A DNA stretch of 15,470 bases, taken from JAVBOF01 sp031550915 (GTDB taxonomy: Bacteria; Bacillota; Clostridia; Christensenellales; MGBC116941). The notes below the pieces were generated by a model. The model was not told where the DNA came from, made no database searches, and worked only from the letters and a program-made list of their open reading frames with translations. The number at the start of each line of letters is the position of its first letter. Within the stretch, counting starts at the first letter, position 1. The stretch covers positions 1 to 15,470 of the forward strand of contig JAVBOF010000040.1 in the NCBI GenBank assembly GCA_031550915.1. The letters run 5' to 3'. The position numbers were made by a program, and so were the translations under genes. Positions 6,407 to 13,539 of this stretch are shown in pieces.

Positions 6407-6538
6407 ATGCCCGAAACGGACTGCAATGTGGAATTACTGGCGAAATTAGCCGATAATGAGGGAATACGGATATTGATTGATAAAACACTTTTGTCTAAAC
6501 TAATAAATGACTTAGCACTCAGAACGGTCAAGTGCTAA
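6407..6538 (+). CDS. Possible small ORF, 43 codons, overlapping the groESL control region
   Basis: ATG at 6407 is preceded by GGGAG at about five bases and opens a 43-residue frame (start MPETDCNVELLAKL, end LALRTVKC). Its composition is plausible for a small amphipathic helical protein. The frame runs through the proposed groES promoter and its TAA stop is the last triplet of the CIRCE repeat. I do not recognise the peptide. It could be chance, a remnant of an older gene, or a real small protein; the overlap with regulatory DNA makes it doubtful. Confidence 0.22.
   Translation: MPETDCNVELLAKLADNEGIRILIDKTLLSKLINDLALRTVKC
6473..6501 (+). promoter_or_regulatory. Possible sigma-A promoter of groESL
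   Basis: TTGATT (6473-6478) and TAAACT (6496-6501) are 17 bases apart. The predicted start would fall just before CIRCE, the usual arrangement for HrcA-controlled promoters. Each box matches only 4 of 6 consensus bases. Confidence 0.4.
6512..6538 (+). promoter_or_regulatory. CIRCE operator (HrcA binding site)
   Basis: TTAGCACTC (6512-6520), nine bases, then AAGTGCTAA (6530-6538) matches the CIRCE consensus TTAGCACTC-N9-GAGTGCTAA with a single mismatch. HrcA bound here represses groESL until heat or unfolded protein titrates GroEL. It lies 114 bases upstream of groES. No hrcA gene is in the window. Confidence 0.95.
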
Positions 6539-6652
6539 CACTCTAAACCGCAGTATAACAATATTGTGGGAAACACACAATAATAGTGCATCTTAGCGGA
6601 TTAGTCAAAAAAGCTATTGTAGCTTAAGATATATTTTAAAGGAGGTACACAA

Positions 6653-6937
6653 ATGAATATCAAACCGTTGGCGGATAATGTATTGATCAAAAGATGTGAA
6701 GCCGAAGAGACCACAAAAGGCGGCATAGTTTTGCCAGGCTCGGCACAGGAAAAGCCGGAAGTTGCCGAAGTTATAGCTTGCGGCCCCGGGGGCATGGTAG
6801 ACGGAAAGGAAACGAGTGTTACCGTTAAGCCGGGAGACAAAGTGATTCTTTCAAAATATGCGGGGACGGAAATAAAGCTGGACGGGCAGGAATATGTACT
6901 GGTCCGTATGAACGATATCAAAGCAATAGTGGAATAA
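6653..6937 (+). CDS. groES: Co-chaperonin GroES (Hsp10)
   Basis: This 94-residue protein begins MNIKPLADNVLIKRCEAEE, the standard GroES opening, and has the mobile-loop segment KGGIVLPGSAQEKP (about 23-36) that docks onto GroEL. It ends with the conserved KYAGTEIKLDGQEY(V/L) and DIKAIVE blocks. The heptameric lid caps the GroEL cavity during ATP-driven folding in the cytoplasm. AAAGGAGG stands in front of the ATG. It is 35 bases upstream of groEL in a two-gene operon, under CIRCE control. Confidence 0.98.
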   Translation: MNIKPLADNVLIKRCEAEETTKGGIVLPGSAQEKPEVAEVIACGPGGMVDGKETSVTVKPGDKVILSKYAGTEIKLDGQEYVLVRMNDIKAIVE

Positions 6938-6972
6938 TTTAAAAATCTAAGAAAGAAATTGGAGGATTTATA

Positions 6973-8601
6973 ATGGCAAAACAGTTAAAATACGGCGAAG
7001 AAGCACGCCGCGCGCTGGAAGAAGGCGTAAACTCGCTTGCGGATACCGTTAAAATAACCCTTGGGCCAAAAGGCCGCAATGTTGTTTTAGATAAGAAATA
7101 TGGCTCCCCGCTGATTACAAACGACGGAGTAACCATAGCAAAAGAAATAGAACTGGAAGAGCCTTTCGCAAATATGGGCGCTCAGCTTGTAAAAGAAGTT
7201 GCAACAAAAACAAATGATGTAGCCGGCGACGGCACGACGACCGCAACGCTTTTGGCGCAGGCTATCATTCGTGAAGGCCTTAAGAACGTAGCGGCTGGCG
7301 CAAACCCAATGGAGATAAAAAAAGGTATTGAAGCTGCTGTTGAAGTAGCTGTTGACGAATTTAAAAAGATCAGCAAACCCATTGAAAACAAACAGGCTAT
7401 ATCCCAGGTGGCAGCAATATCCGCGAGCGATGAAAAAGTTGGCAAGTTGATTTCTGATGCAATGGAAAAGGTTGGCAATGATGGTGTTATAACCGTTGAA
7501 GAATCAAAGACAATGATGACTGAGCTTGTAGTTGTTGAAGGTATGCAGTTTGACCGCGGATATGCTTCCGCATACATGGTAACCGACGCGGATAAAATGG
7601 AAGCCGTTTTGGACAAACCCTTCATAATGATCACGGACAAAAAGATTACAAGGATACAGGATATACTGCCTGTTCTGGAATCCGTCGTGCAGCAGGGCCG
7701 CCAGATGCTTATAATAGCTGAAGATATCGAAGGCGAAGCGCTTGCTACGCTTGTATTGAATAAACTGCGTGGAACGTTCAACGTAGTTGCAGTTAAGGCT
7801 CCTGGCTTTGGTGATAGAAGAAAAGCCATGCTTCAGGATATAGCCATATTGACTGGCGGCCAGGTGATATCCGATGAACTTGGCATGGAACTGAAGGATG
7901 CGACGGTCGAGATGCTTGGCAGCGCACGTCAGGTCAAGGTAGATAAGGACAATACTGTTGTAGTTGAAGGCGCTGGAGATCCTTCCGAGATAAAGGCGCG
8001 CATAAGCTCCATCAAAGCGCAGGTCGAAGAAACGACCTCCGATTACGATAAAGAAAAGCTGCAGGAAAGGCTTGCAAAGCTTTCCGGCGGTGTTGCTGTA
8101 ATTGAAGTTGGCGCAGCTACCGAAACCGAAATGAAAGAGATGAAACTGCGCATAGAGGATGCTTTGGCAGCAACGCGCGCAGCGGTTGAAGAAGGCATTG
8201 TACCTGGTGGCGGAGTAGCCATGGTCAACGCTATCCCCGCCGTTTCCAAGATTTTGGATACCTGCGAGGGCGACAAGAAAACGGGCGTTTCCATTGTATT
8301 GCGTGCATTAGAAGAGCCGCTTCGCCAAATCGCCGTGAACGCCGGTTTGGAAGGCTCCGTTATAGTCGCAAACATTAAGGAAAAAGCTACTGCGGGATAC
8401 GGCTTTGACGCATTGAAAATGGAATATGGCGATATGGTGCAAAAGGGCATCATTGATCCGACTAAGGTGACGCGCTCTGCGCTGCAGAACGCTGCCAGCA
8501 TAGCGGCAATGCTCCTTACTACGGAAAGCATCATTACAGATATACCTGCTCCGGAACCGCCGATGCCGGGCGGCGGCGGTGGAATGCCCCCAATGTATTG
8601 A
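6973..8601 (+). CDS. groEL: Chaperonin GroEL (Hsp60)
   Basis: This is a full-length 542-residue GroEL. The N-terminal AKQLKYGEEARRALEEGVN, the ATP-site segments TLGPKGRNVVLD (30-41) and GDGTTTAT (86-93), the apical domain with KAPGFGDRRKAML, and the C-terminal equatorial VPGGG all match the family. The tail ends in a Gly/Met-rich PMPGGGGGMPPMY, as in other bacterial GroEL. It forms the double heptameric ring that encloses folding clients. GGAGG precedes the ATG. A hairpin terminator follows and the next gene has its own promoter, so groES-groEL is a complete operon. Confidence 0.99.
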   Translation: MAKQLKYGEEARRALEEGVNSLADTVKITLGPKGRNVVLDKKYGSPLITNDGVTIAKEIELEEPFANMGAQLVKEVATKTNDVAGDGTTTATLLAQAIIREGLKNVAAGANPMEIKKGIEAAVEVAVDEFKKISKPIENKQAISQVAAISASDEKVGKLISDAMEKVGNDGVITVEESKTMMTELVVVEGMQFDRGYASAYMVTDADKMEAVLDKPFIMITDKKITRIQDILPVLESVVQQGRQMLIIAEDIEGEALATLVLNKLRGTFNVVAVKAPGFGDRRKAMLQDIAILTGGQVISDELGMELKDATVEMLGSARQVKVDKDNTVVVEGAGDPSEIKARISSIKAQVEETTSDYDKEKLQERLAKLSGGVAVIEVGAATETEMKEMKLRIEDALAATRAAVEEGIVPGGGVAMVNAIPAVSKILDTCEGDKKTGVSIVLRALEEPLRQIAVNAGLEGSVIVANIKEKATAGYGFDALKMEYGDMVQKGIIDPTKVTRSALQNAASIAAMLLTTESIITDIPAPEPPMPGGGGGMPPMY

Positions 8602-8617
8602 TAAACTAAACCAATAT

Positions 8618-8651
8618 TTTGCCCGGTTACTATATATAGCAGCCGGGCAAA
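8618..8651 (+). terminator. Probable terminator of groESL
   Basis: A perfect 9-bp stem (TTTGCCCGG / CCGGGCAAA) closes a 16-base loop that itself holds CTATATATAG. It begins 17 bases after the groEL stop. The following T-tract is weak (ATTCTTTGATTT), so termination may be partial. Confidence 0.7.
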
Positions 8652-8666
8652 TTCTTTGATTTGCTG

Positions 8667-8675
8667 TGATATAAT
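8667..8675 (+). promoter_or_regulatory. Extended -10 promoter for the NFACT gene
   Basis: TG-A-TATAAT is a perfect extended -10 element. No good -35 is present at 17 bases, as is common for extended -10 promoters. It directly follows the groESL terminator hairpin and lies about 90 bases before the NFACT start. Confidence 0.55.
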
Positions 8676-8763
8676 ATTGCGGACCGTAGCTTGCTATAAG
8701 ATCTAACGACGGATTATTAAGACGATTCGAGAAAATTAATTTGGCCATAGTACGGAGGAACGG

Positions 8764-10527
8764 ATGAATCTGGATGGCGTGACACTGTTTGCAGTGTTGG
8801 CAGAGTTGAAAGAAAAAATAATAGGGGCAAGGATAGATAAGATATATCAGCCGACAAAGTATGAGCTTGTCTTTGCAGTACGGACGATAGGAGAAAACAG
8901 GAAAATAATCCTTTCCTCCCATCCGAGCAACAGTAGGGTACATCTGACAGACATGCAGTATGAGAACCCCGCGGTCCCTCCAACTTTCTGTATGTTATTG
9001 CGAAAACACCTTATCGGCGGAAGGATAGTTGATATACAACAGCCCAATATGGAAAGAATCGCGGAGATTGTAATAGAAGCCCATGATGAACTGGGAGATA
9101 GAGCCCAATTCAAACTTGTTTGCGAGCTTATGGGCAAGCACAGCAATATTATTTTTATATCTCAAAACGGCAAAGTACTTGACAGCGCGCGAAGGGTTCC
9201 TGAGCATGTAAGCCGTATAAGACAGATATTACCCGGTTTGGAATATGAGTACCCGCCGTCAAAAGGAAAGCTTTCACCTTTGGGCATGTCACTTGAAACA
9301 CTGGAAGATATTATGCGTTCCATGAGCGAAACGACGGTGCCCAAATATCTTGTATCTATGCTAAACGGCGTATCGCCGACCGTTTCACAGGAGCTCACTT
9401 ACCGCGCGTTTGGAAGCGGCGAAATACTGCTTTCAAAGCTGGAAAGCCGCCAAAGAAGGGCGCTTGCCGCCGTTTGCGCTTCTTTTTTCTCGAACCTTTC
9501 TGAGAAGAATTTCGAACCGATGCTGTTGTTCAAGAATGGCGAACCGTTTGTAATAACACCATTTGAATACGAAATGTTCGGGCATTTGAATAGCAAAAGG
9601 AGCGAAAGCATAAGCCAGCTATTAGACGGTTATTTTTATGAGATCGACAGGATAGAAAAGATTAGGCAAAAAGCATCGGCGTTAAACAGAATAATCAAAC
9701 AAAACTACGAACGCTGCCAAAAGAAGCTTGCCGTCCAGCAGGAAACACTTGCACAATCAGAAAAGATGGAGCAGCACAGACTTTTTGGCGAGCTTATAGC
9801 TGCAAATATATATGTTATAAAAAAGGGGATGGATAGCGTCGTTTTGCAGGACTATACCAAAGACGACTTGCCGATGGTTGAGATTCCGCTGGATATTCGC
9901 CTGAGTCCGTCGAAAAACTCACAAAAGTATTTTTCCTTATATGCAAAGGCACGAAACGCAAAGGATATCGCCAGAAAGTATATAAATGAGAATATGGCGG
10001 AGATAAGCTATTTGGAAAGCCTTGCCGAAGCAATTGAGCGCTGTGAAAGCACGGAAGAACTGGAAGAGATCCGCAGGGAGATGATACAGAGTGGCTACAT
10101 AAAACAAGCGCCTCAAAAAATAAAACCCATACCGCAATCAAGCCCGTTGCACTATGTCTCGGCAGAAGGTTTTGACATTTATGTCGGGAAAAATAATTAT
10201 CAAAACGACAGACTTACACTGAAATTCGCCCGCAAAGAAGACATATGGCTGCACGTAAAGGATTCGGCAGGCGCGCATGTGATTATCCGTACAGGCGGCG
10301 GGGTATTGCCGGATAACACGCTTGAGCAAGCGGCAATGCTTGCAGCGTGGTATAGCAAGGAACGCGGCGCAAAGACCGCGGTAGATTACGCACCCATTAG
10401 CAACGTACACAAACCAAACGGCGCAAAACCGGGTATGGTTATATATGAAAACTATCGGACGGTGTATGTCACACCCGAAGAAAAGCTACTGCCAGAGATG
10501 GTGAAAGGTACCGGAAGATCAGGCTGA
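8764..10527 (+). CDS. rqcH: NFACT-family ribosome quality control protein (RqcH/FbpA homologue)
   Basis: This 587-residue protein is close in length to B. subtilis RqcH. The NFACT-N domain opens MNLDGVTLFAVLAELKEKI and contains PPTFCMLLRKHLIGG (72-86). A charged helical, coiled-coil-like region spans roughly 290-430. The NFACT-R domain follows from about 455, with KNNYQNDRLT, DIWLHVKDSAGAHVIIR and YTV-type ENYRTVYVTPEEK motifs. RqcH binds obstructed 50S subunits and recruits tRNA-Ala to add C-terminal alanine tails that mark stalled products for proteolysis; older annotation calls it fibronectin-binding protein. The pair corresponding to the functionally important D97-R98 of B. subtilis is E97-R98 here, a conservative change. 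A GGAGG ribosome binding site precedes the ATG. It is probably transcribed alone from the promoter at 8667. Confidence 0.92.
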   Translation: MNLDGVTLFAVLAELKEKIIGARIDKIYQPTKYELVFAVRTIGENRKIILSSHPSNSRVHLTDMQYENPAVPPTFCMLLRKHLIGGRIVDIQQPNMERIAEIVIEAHDELGDRAQFKLVCELMGKHSNIIFISQNGKVLDSARRVPEHVSRIRQILPGLEYEYPPSKGKLSPLGMSLETLEDIMRSMSETTVPKYLVSMLNGVSPTVSQELTYRAFGSGEILLSKLESRQRRALAAVCASFFSNLSEKNFEPMLLFKNGEPFVITPFEYEMFGHLNSKRSESISQLLDGYFYEIDRIEKIRQKASALNRIIKQNYERCQKKLAVQQETLAQSEKMEQHRLFGELIAANIYVIKKGMDSVVLQDYTKDDLPMVEIPLDIRLSPSKNSQKYFSLYAKARNAKDIARKYINENMAEISYLESLAEAIERCESTEELEEIRREMIQSGYIKQAPQKIKPIPQSSPLHYVSAEGFDIYVGKNNYQNDRLTLKFARKEDIWLHVKDSAGAHVIIRTGGGVLPDNTLEQAAMLAAWYSKERGAKTAVDYAPISNVHKPNGAKPGMVIYENYRTVYVTPEEKLLPEMVKGTGRSG

Positions 10528-10606
10528 AAACAATATACACGCATATCATATTTCCTCATAAACCCTAATATACTGTAGCATAATGTCACACATGGAGGTT
10601 TTGTGT

Positions 10607-11551
10607 ATGCTGCGAAGGTATATTGCTATTATTATCGCGCTGGCCGTGTTGATCTCCGTTGCCGGATGCGCTCCAAAAGAAAAAGAAGAGATACCGGAAG
10701 AAAGCCCGATCCAGGAAGAAGCGAATCTCAGGAATACGCTTGTGTATTATCTAGATGACATTGGATACCTTGTTCCCGTAATGCGCCAGTTGCCTTGGCA
10801 GGAAGATATGGCTATGGCGGCGCTGATGACCATGATATCCAGTCCAGAAAACGACGCAGATGCAGCAAAATATGGATTGAAGACGGTACTACCGCAAGAT
10901 TCTAAAATAGAGATGCAGATGGATAAAGGCGTGGCCCGCCTGACCTTTGCGAAAGATGATTTGAAGGCCGAGGACGCGGCTTCGGAAAAGGCAAGGATCG
11001 CAGCAATTGTAAACACGCTTACCGCCTTTGATACCATAGATTCAGTAATGCTACAAACCGAAGATAAGCAGAAAAAGCTCCAGTTTGGTACGGCCCTGAA
11101 TAAAAAGATGAAGGCGACGGCACTGAACATCGAAAGTCTGGGTCAAAATGATAAAAAGCCGGTAGGTAAGGTTTCTTTATATTTTGAAAACAATTCGCTG
11201 ATCGTACCTGTCACACGTTATATAGACGCCGAGGCGGATTTGAAAAGAGCTATCGAAGAATTGATGAAAGGCCCCAAAAAAGGCTGCGGATTGAAATGCT
11301 CGATGCCTCCGGATACTAAGCTGTTGGACGTGAAGCTAGATCCTAACGGGTTTGCGATCCTAAATTTTTCTAAGGAATTCTCAAAACTAACAGATAATCC
11401 TGAAGCTGAGAAGGCCGTTTTGAAAACTCTATTGCTAACTTGTCTGCAATTTGATAATGTTAAAGATATTCAAATACTTGTAGAAGGGCAAAACTATTCG
11501 CCATCGGATGCGGCTACTTTTGCGGCGCCGGTGTTTGCAAACCAATACTGA
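10607..11551 (+). CDS. gerM: GerM-like lipoprotein with two GerMN domains
   Basis: This is a 314-residue secreted lipoprotein. The signal peptide MLRRYIAIIIALAVLIS leads to a VAGC lipobox, with Cys21 as the lipidation site, then an acidic/lysine-rich linker. Two GerMN domains follow: about residues 40-160 (from NTLVYYLDDIGYLVPVMR) and 175-300 (from KVSLYFENNSLIVPVTR, including the LNFSKEF motif). GerM in B. subtilis is needed for sporulation and germination and acts at the envelope. The start is ATG 10607, eight bases after GGAGG. An ATG eight codons upstream lies before that ribosome binding site and is rejected. The order gerM-rph-rdgB-yfcE equals B. subtilis gerM-rph-ysnA-ysnB, which supports the name. 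Confidence 0.88.
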   Translation: MLRRYIAIIIALAVLISVAGCAPKEKEEIPEESPIQEEANLRNTLVYYLDDIGYLVPVMRQLPWQEDMAMAALMTMISSPENDADAAKYGLKTVLPQDSKIEMQMDKGVARLTFAKDDLKAEDAASEKARIAAIVNTLTAFDTIDSVMLQTEDKQKKLQFGTALNKKMKATALNIESLGQNDKKPVGKVSLYFENNSLIVPVTRYIDAEADLKRAIEELMKGPKKGCGLKCSMPPDTKLLDVKLDPNGFAILNFSKEFSKLTDNPEAEKAVLKTLLLTCLQFDNVKDIQILVEGQNYSPSDAATFAAPVFANQY

Positions 11552-11562
11552 CGGAGAGATAA

Positions 11563-12276
11563 ATGCTAAGAAACGACGAAAGAAAAAATGATGAATTGAG
11601 ACAAATAAACTGCATTAAAGGGTTTATTGGAAGTGCGCCCGGTTCCGTGCTAATGGAATGCGGGCGTACCCGCGTTATATGTACGGCCACGATGGAAGAA
11701 AAAGTGCCGCCTTTTCTGGTTGGTACGGGAAAGGGATGGCTAACGGCCGAGTATGCCATGTTGCCTGCCTCGACAGGTGCGAGAAAGCAGCGTGACGGAG
11801 CCAGGCCGGATGGTAGGTCTGTTGAGATACAAAGGCTTATTGGGCGGTCACTACGGACCATCGTCGACCTCTCAACTTTTGGTGAAAGAACCATCAGGGT
11901 AGATTGCGATGTTATTGAAGCAGATGGAGGAACTAGGACAGCGTCCATTAACGGCGCTTTTATAGCGCTGGCGCTGCTGATAGATGATCTTCTGGGTCAG
12001 GGAACTATCAAAACATCGCCTATAATAGATCAAGTAGCGGCAATCAGCGTTGGAATAGTCGATGAAGTGCCGATGCTAGATCTTTGCTATACGGAAGACA
12101 GCTCTGCGCAGGTAGACATGAACTTAGTTATGACAGGAGAAGGAAAGATAATTGAAATACAGGGGACGGGCGAAAAACGCGCGTTTGATATGAGTGAGAT
12201 GCAAAAATTGATTGACTTAGCTCAAGCCGGAATAAAAAATATATTTGAAAAGCAAAATAAAATTCTGATAAAATAG
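11563..12276 (+). CDS. rph: Ribonuclease PH
   Basis: This 237-residue enzyme is a phosphate-dependent 3'-5' exoribonuclease that trims tRNA 3' ends before CCA maturation and works as a hexamer. Diagnostic blocks are the N-terminal RNDERKNDELRQI, AEYAMLPASTGARKQRD (65-81), RPDGRSVEIQRLIGRSLR (83-100) containing the conserved arginines, VDCDVIEADGGTRTASI, and MLDLCYTEDSSAQVDMN (175-191) with the catalytic aspartates. Length is normal, with no extra C-terminal domain. The ATG follows GGAGAG and lies 11 bases after gerM, so the two are co-transcribed; rdgB follows after 33 bases. Confidence 0.97.
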   Translation: MLRNDERKNDELRQINCIKGFIGSAPGSVLMECGRTRVICTATMEEKVPPFLVGTGKGWLTAEYAMLPASTGARKQRDGARPDGRSVEIQRLIGRSLRTIVDLSTFGERTIRVDCDVIEADGGTRTASINGAFIALALLIDDLLGQGTIKTSPIIDQVAAISVGIVDEVPMLDLCYTEDSSAQVDMNLVMTGEGKIIEIQGTGEKRAFDMSEMQKLIDLAQAGIKNIFEKQNKILIK

Positions 12277-12295
12277 TAAGGGTCAATTCAATATC

Positions 12296-12312
12296 GGGAG
12301 GTTTGAGGTACG
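12296..12312 (+). promoter_or_regulatory. Ribosome binding site and ACG start that define the rdgB 5' end
   Basis: GGGAGG (12296-12301) is followed by an eight-base spacer and then ACG (12310-12312). An in-frame TGA at 12304 prevents any upstream start, and no ATG, GTG or TTG occurs in frame before 12400. Spacing and family alignment both point to ACG as the initiator. Confidence 0.65.
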
Positions 12313-12900
12313 AAAAGGATTGTAGTTGCAACTAAGAACAAAGACAAGCTAGACGAAATAAAAAAGATTCTAGGCGGGCAGATCGACGAAATCGTATCTA
12401 TGGATGAAGTTGGAATACATGATGACGTTGAGGAGAACGGGACGACATTTGCGGAAAATGCCGCTTTAAAAGCAAGAACGGTATTTGATCAATGCGGAAT
12501 ACCTACTTTGGCCGATGATTCCGGATTGATAGTCGACGCCCTGGACGGGGCACCGGGGATATATAGCGCAAGATATGCCAAGCATGGGGACTCCGATGCC
12601 AATATAAATAAACTGCTCAAAAACATGGAGAACGTTCCAGATGATATGCGTACGGCTCGTTTTATGTGTTGTGTGGCAATAGCATTGCCAAAGAAACAGC
12701 TTTTAACTGCCCAGGGTTCTATAGAAGGCATCATCCTAAAAAAGCCTCGCGGCAATGGAGGCTTTGGTTATGATCCTGTTTTCCTTGTGCAGGATTTAGG
12801 TGAAACCTTTGCGGAACTTACGGCGAGCCAAAAAAACATGATAAGCCATAGAAAAAAAGCGCTCGAAGAACTTTTAAATCTTCTTAAACAGTACGAATGA
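12310..12900 (+). CDS. rdgB: Non-canonical purine NTP pyrophosphatase (RdgB/HAM1), probable ACG start
   Basis: This enzyme hydrolyses dITP, ITP and XTP to monophosphates, keeping deaminated purines out of DNA and RNA. Read from ACG 12310 the protein is 196 residues, the family norm. The first residues are (M)KRIVVATKNKDKLDEIKKI, an exact fit to the family N-terminus with the substrate-binding T8-x-N10-x-x-K13. Further motifs are FAENAALKA (48-56), LADDSGL (catalytic D70), PGIYSARYA (82-90), GGFGYDPVF and SHRKKAL near the C-terminus. The first conventional ATG in frame, at 12400, would drop 30 residues including TxNxxK and probably give an inactive protein. A sequencing or assembly error turning ATG into ACG is the alternative. 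It lies 33 bases after rph and overlaps yfcE by four bases (ATGA). Confidence 0.9.
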   Translation, partial: TKRIVVATKNKDKLDEIKKILGGQIDEIVSMDEVGIHDDVEENGTTFAENAALKARTVFDQCGIPTLADDSGLIVDALDGAPGIYSARYAKHGDSDANINKLLKNMENVPDDMRTARFMCCVAIALPKKQLLTAQGSIEGIILKKPRGNGGFGYDPVFLVQDLGETFAELTASQKNMISHRKKALEELLNLLKQYE

Positions 12901-13391
12901 TCACTCGTATGGCTATTATTAGCGATTCGCATGGCAAGAAAAAAGGAATCGCTTTAGCTTCCGGTATCATTAGCGATGCCGATGTGATAATACATCTAGG
13001 CGATAATCATTCAGATTGCACATTTCTAAAGCTTGAAAAAAACCAAATGCTGATTTCGGTCAAAGGTAATTGCGATTTAGGAGACTTGCCTTTGGAAACA
13101 TTTGAAACGATTGGCGGTAAACGTTTCCTGATAACGCACGGACATAAGTACCATGTAAAATTTGGGCTGGATAGGCTGTATCTGCGCGCTTTGGAGCTTC
13201 AAGCGGATGCGGTATTGTTTGGTCATACACATATACCGCTGATAGATCACTACGGCGGCATTTTATTCCTTAACCCCGGCAGCGTGTCAGAGCCAAGGGG
13301 AAGTAGCAAGCCTACAGCTGGAATTATTCAAGTTACGGAAGAGATAAATGCCAATATAGTGAGCTTAAACGATCAGAATAGTATTGACTAA
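12897..13391 (+). CDS. YfcE/MJ0936-type metallophosphoesterase
   Basis: This is a 164-residue calcineurin-like phosphoesterase. The dinuclear metal site is complete: DSH (D10, H12), GD (D36), GNCD (N58), HGH (H81, H83) and GHTH (H110, H112). Family members such as YfcE hydrolyse phosphodiesters in vitro and need a divalent metal; the physiological substrate is not settled. Its ATG overlaps the rdgB stop as ATGA, indicating coupled translation. A second ATG four codons on (MAIISDSHG) is also a plausible start. It corresponds by position to B. subtilis ysnB and closes the gerM-rph-rdgB cluster. Confidence 0.92.
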   Translation: MITRMAIISDSHGKKKGIALASGIISDADVIIHLGDNHSDCTFLKLEKNQMLISVKGNCDLGDLPLETFETIGGKRFLITHGHKYHVKFGLDRLYLRALELQADAVLFGHTHIPLIDHYGGILFLNPGSVSEPRGSSKPTAGIIQVTEEINANIVSLNDQNSID

Positions 13392-13410
13392 ATCATGATT
13401 TGATTATAGA
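13384..13410 (+). promoter_or_regulatory. Possible promoter for the ECF S component-coaX pair
   Basis: TTGACT (13384-13389) overlaps the yfcE stop codon, and TATAGA (13405-13410) follows after 15 bases. The boxes are reasonable but the spacing is short, so this is tentative. Confidence 0.33.
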
Positions 13411-13424
13411 CTGTTTCGAAAAGA

Positions 13425-13515
13425 AGGCAGACATCAGGCGAGTCTGACCTAATTACGAATACCGCTTGTCCAATGCGGCAATATAAAGATGTCGCTCAAA
13501 AACGTCAGGTATCAG
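13425..13515 (+). other. Possible structured RNA leader of the ECF transporter gene
   Basis: The 148-base gap before the ECF S component gene is long for this gene-dense block. It contains an 8-bp stem with one bulged A (AGGCAGAC 13425-13432 with GTCTG-A-CCT 13442-13450). A second hairpin has stem CCGC/GCGG (13462-13478), and the flanking ATACC and GGTAT (starting 13459 and 13508) could pair around it. I cannot match it to any known riboswitch class; TPP and THF consensus elements are absent. Confidence 0.35.
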
Positions 13516-13539
13516 AACTGAACTTGAACGGAGGTAAAA

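Noticed and set aside
6564..6580. Rex-like operator in the groES leader
   Set aside because: TTGTG and CACAA are separated by 7 bases instead of the 8 of the symmetric Rex consensus, and the flanking bases do not match; kept only as a hairpin.
7182..7829. Long minus-strand open frame inside groEL (also 8043-8534 and 8308-8943)
   Set aside because: Antisense shadows of groEL produced by its codon usage; the proteins look like low-complexity Ser/Ala-rich or unrelated sequence, with no ribosome binding site or family match.
10569..10583. TATACT and CATAAT as -10 boxes for gerM
   Set aside because: No acceptable -35 element at 16-18 bases for either; gerM needs a promoter nearby but the sequence does not single one out.
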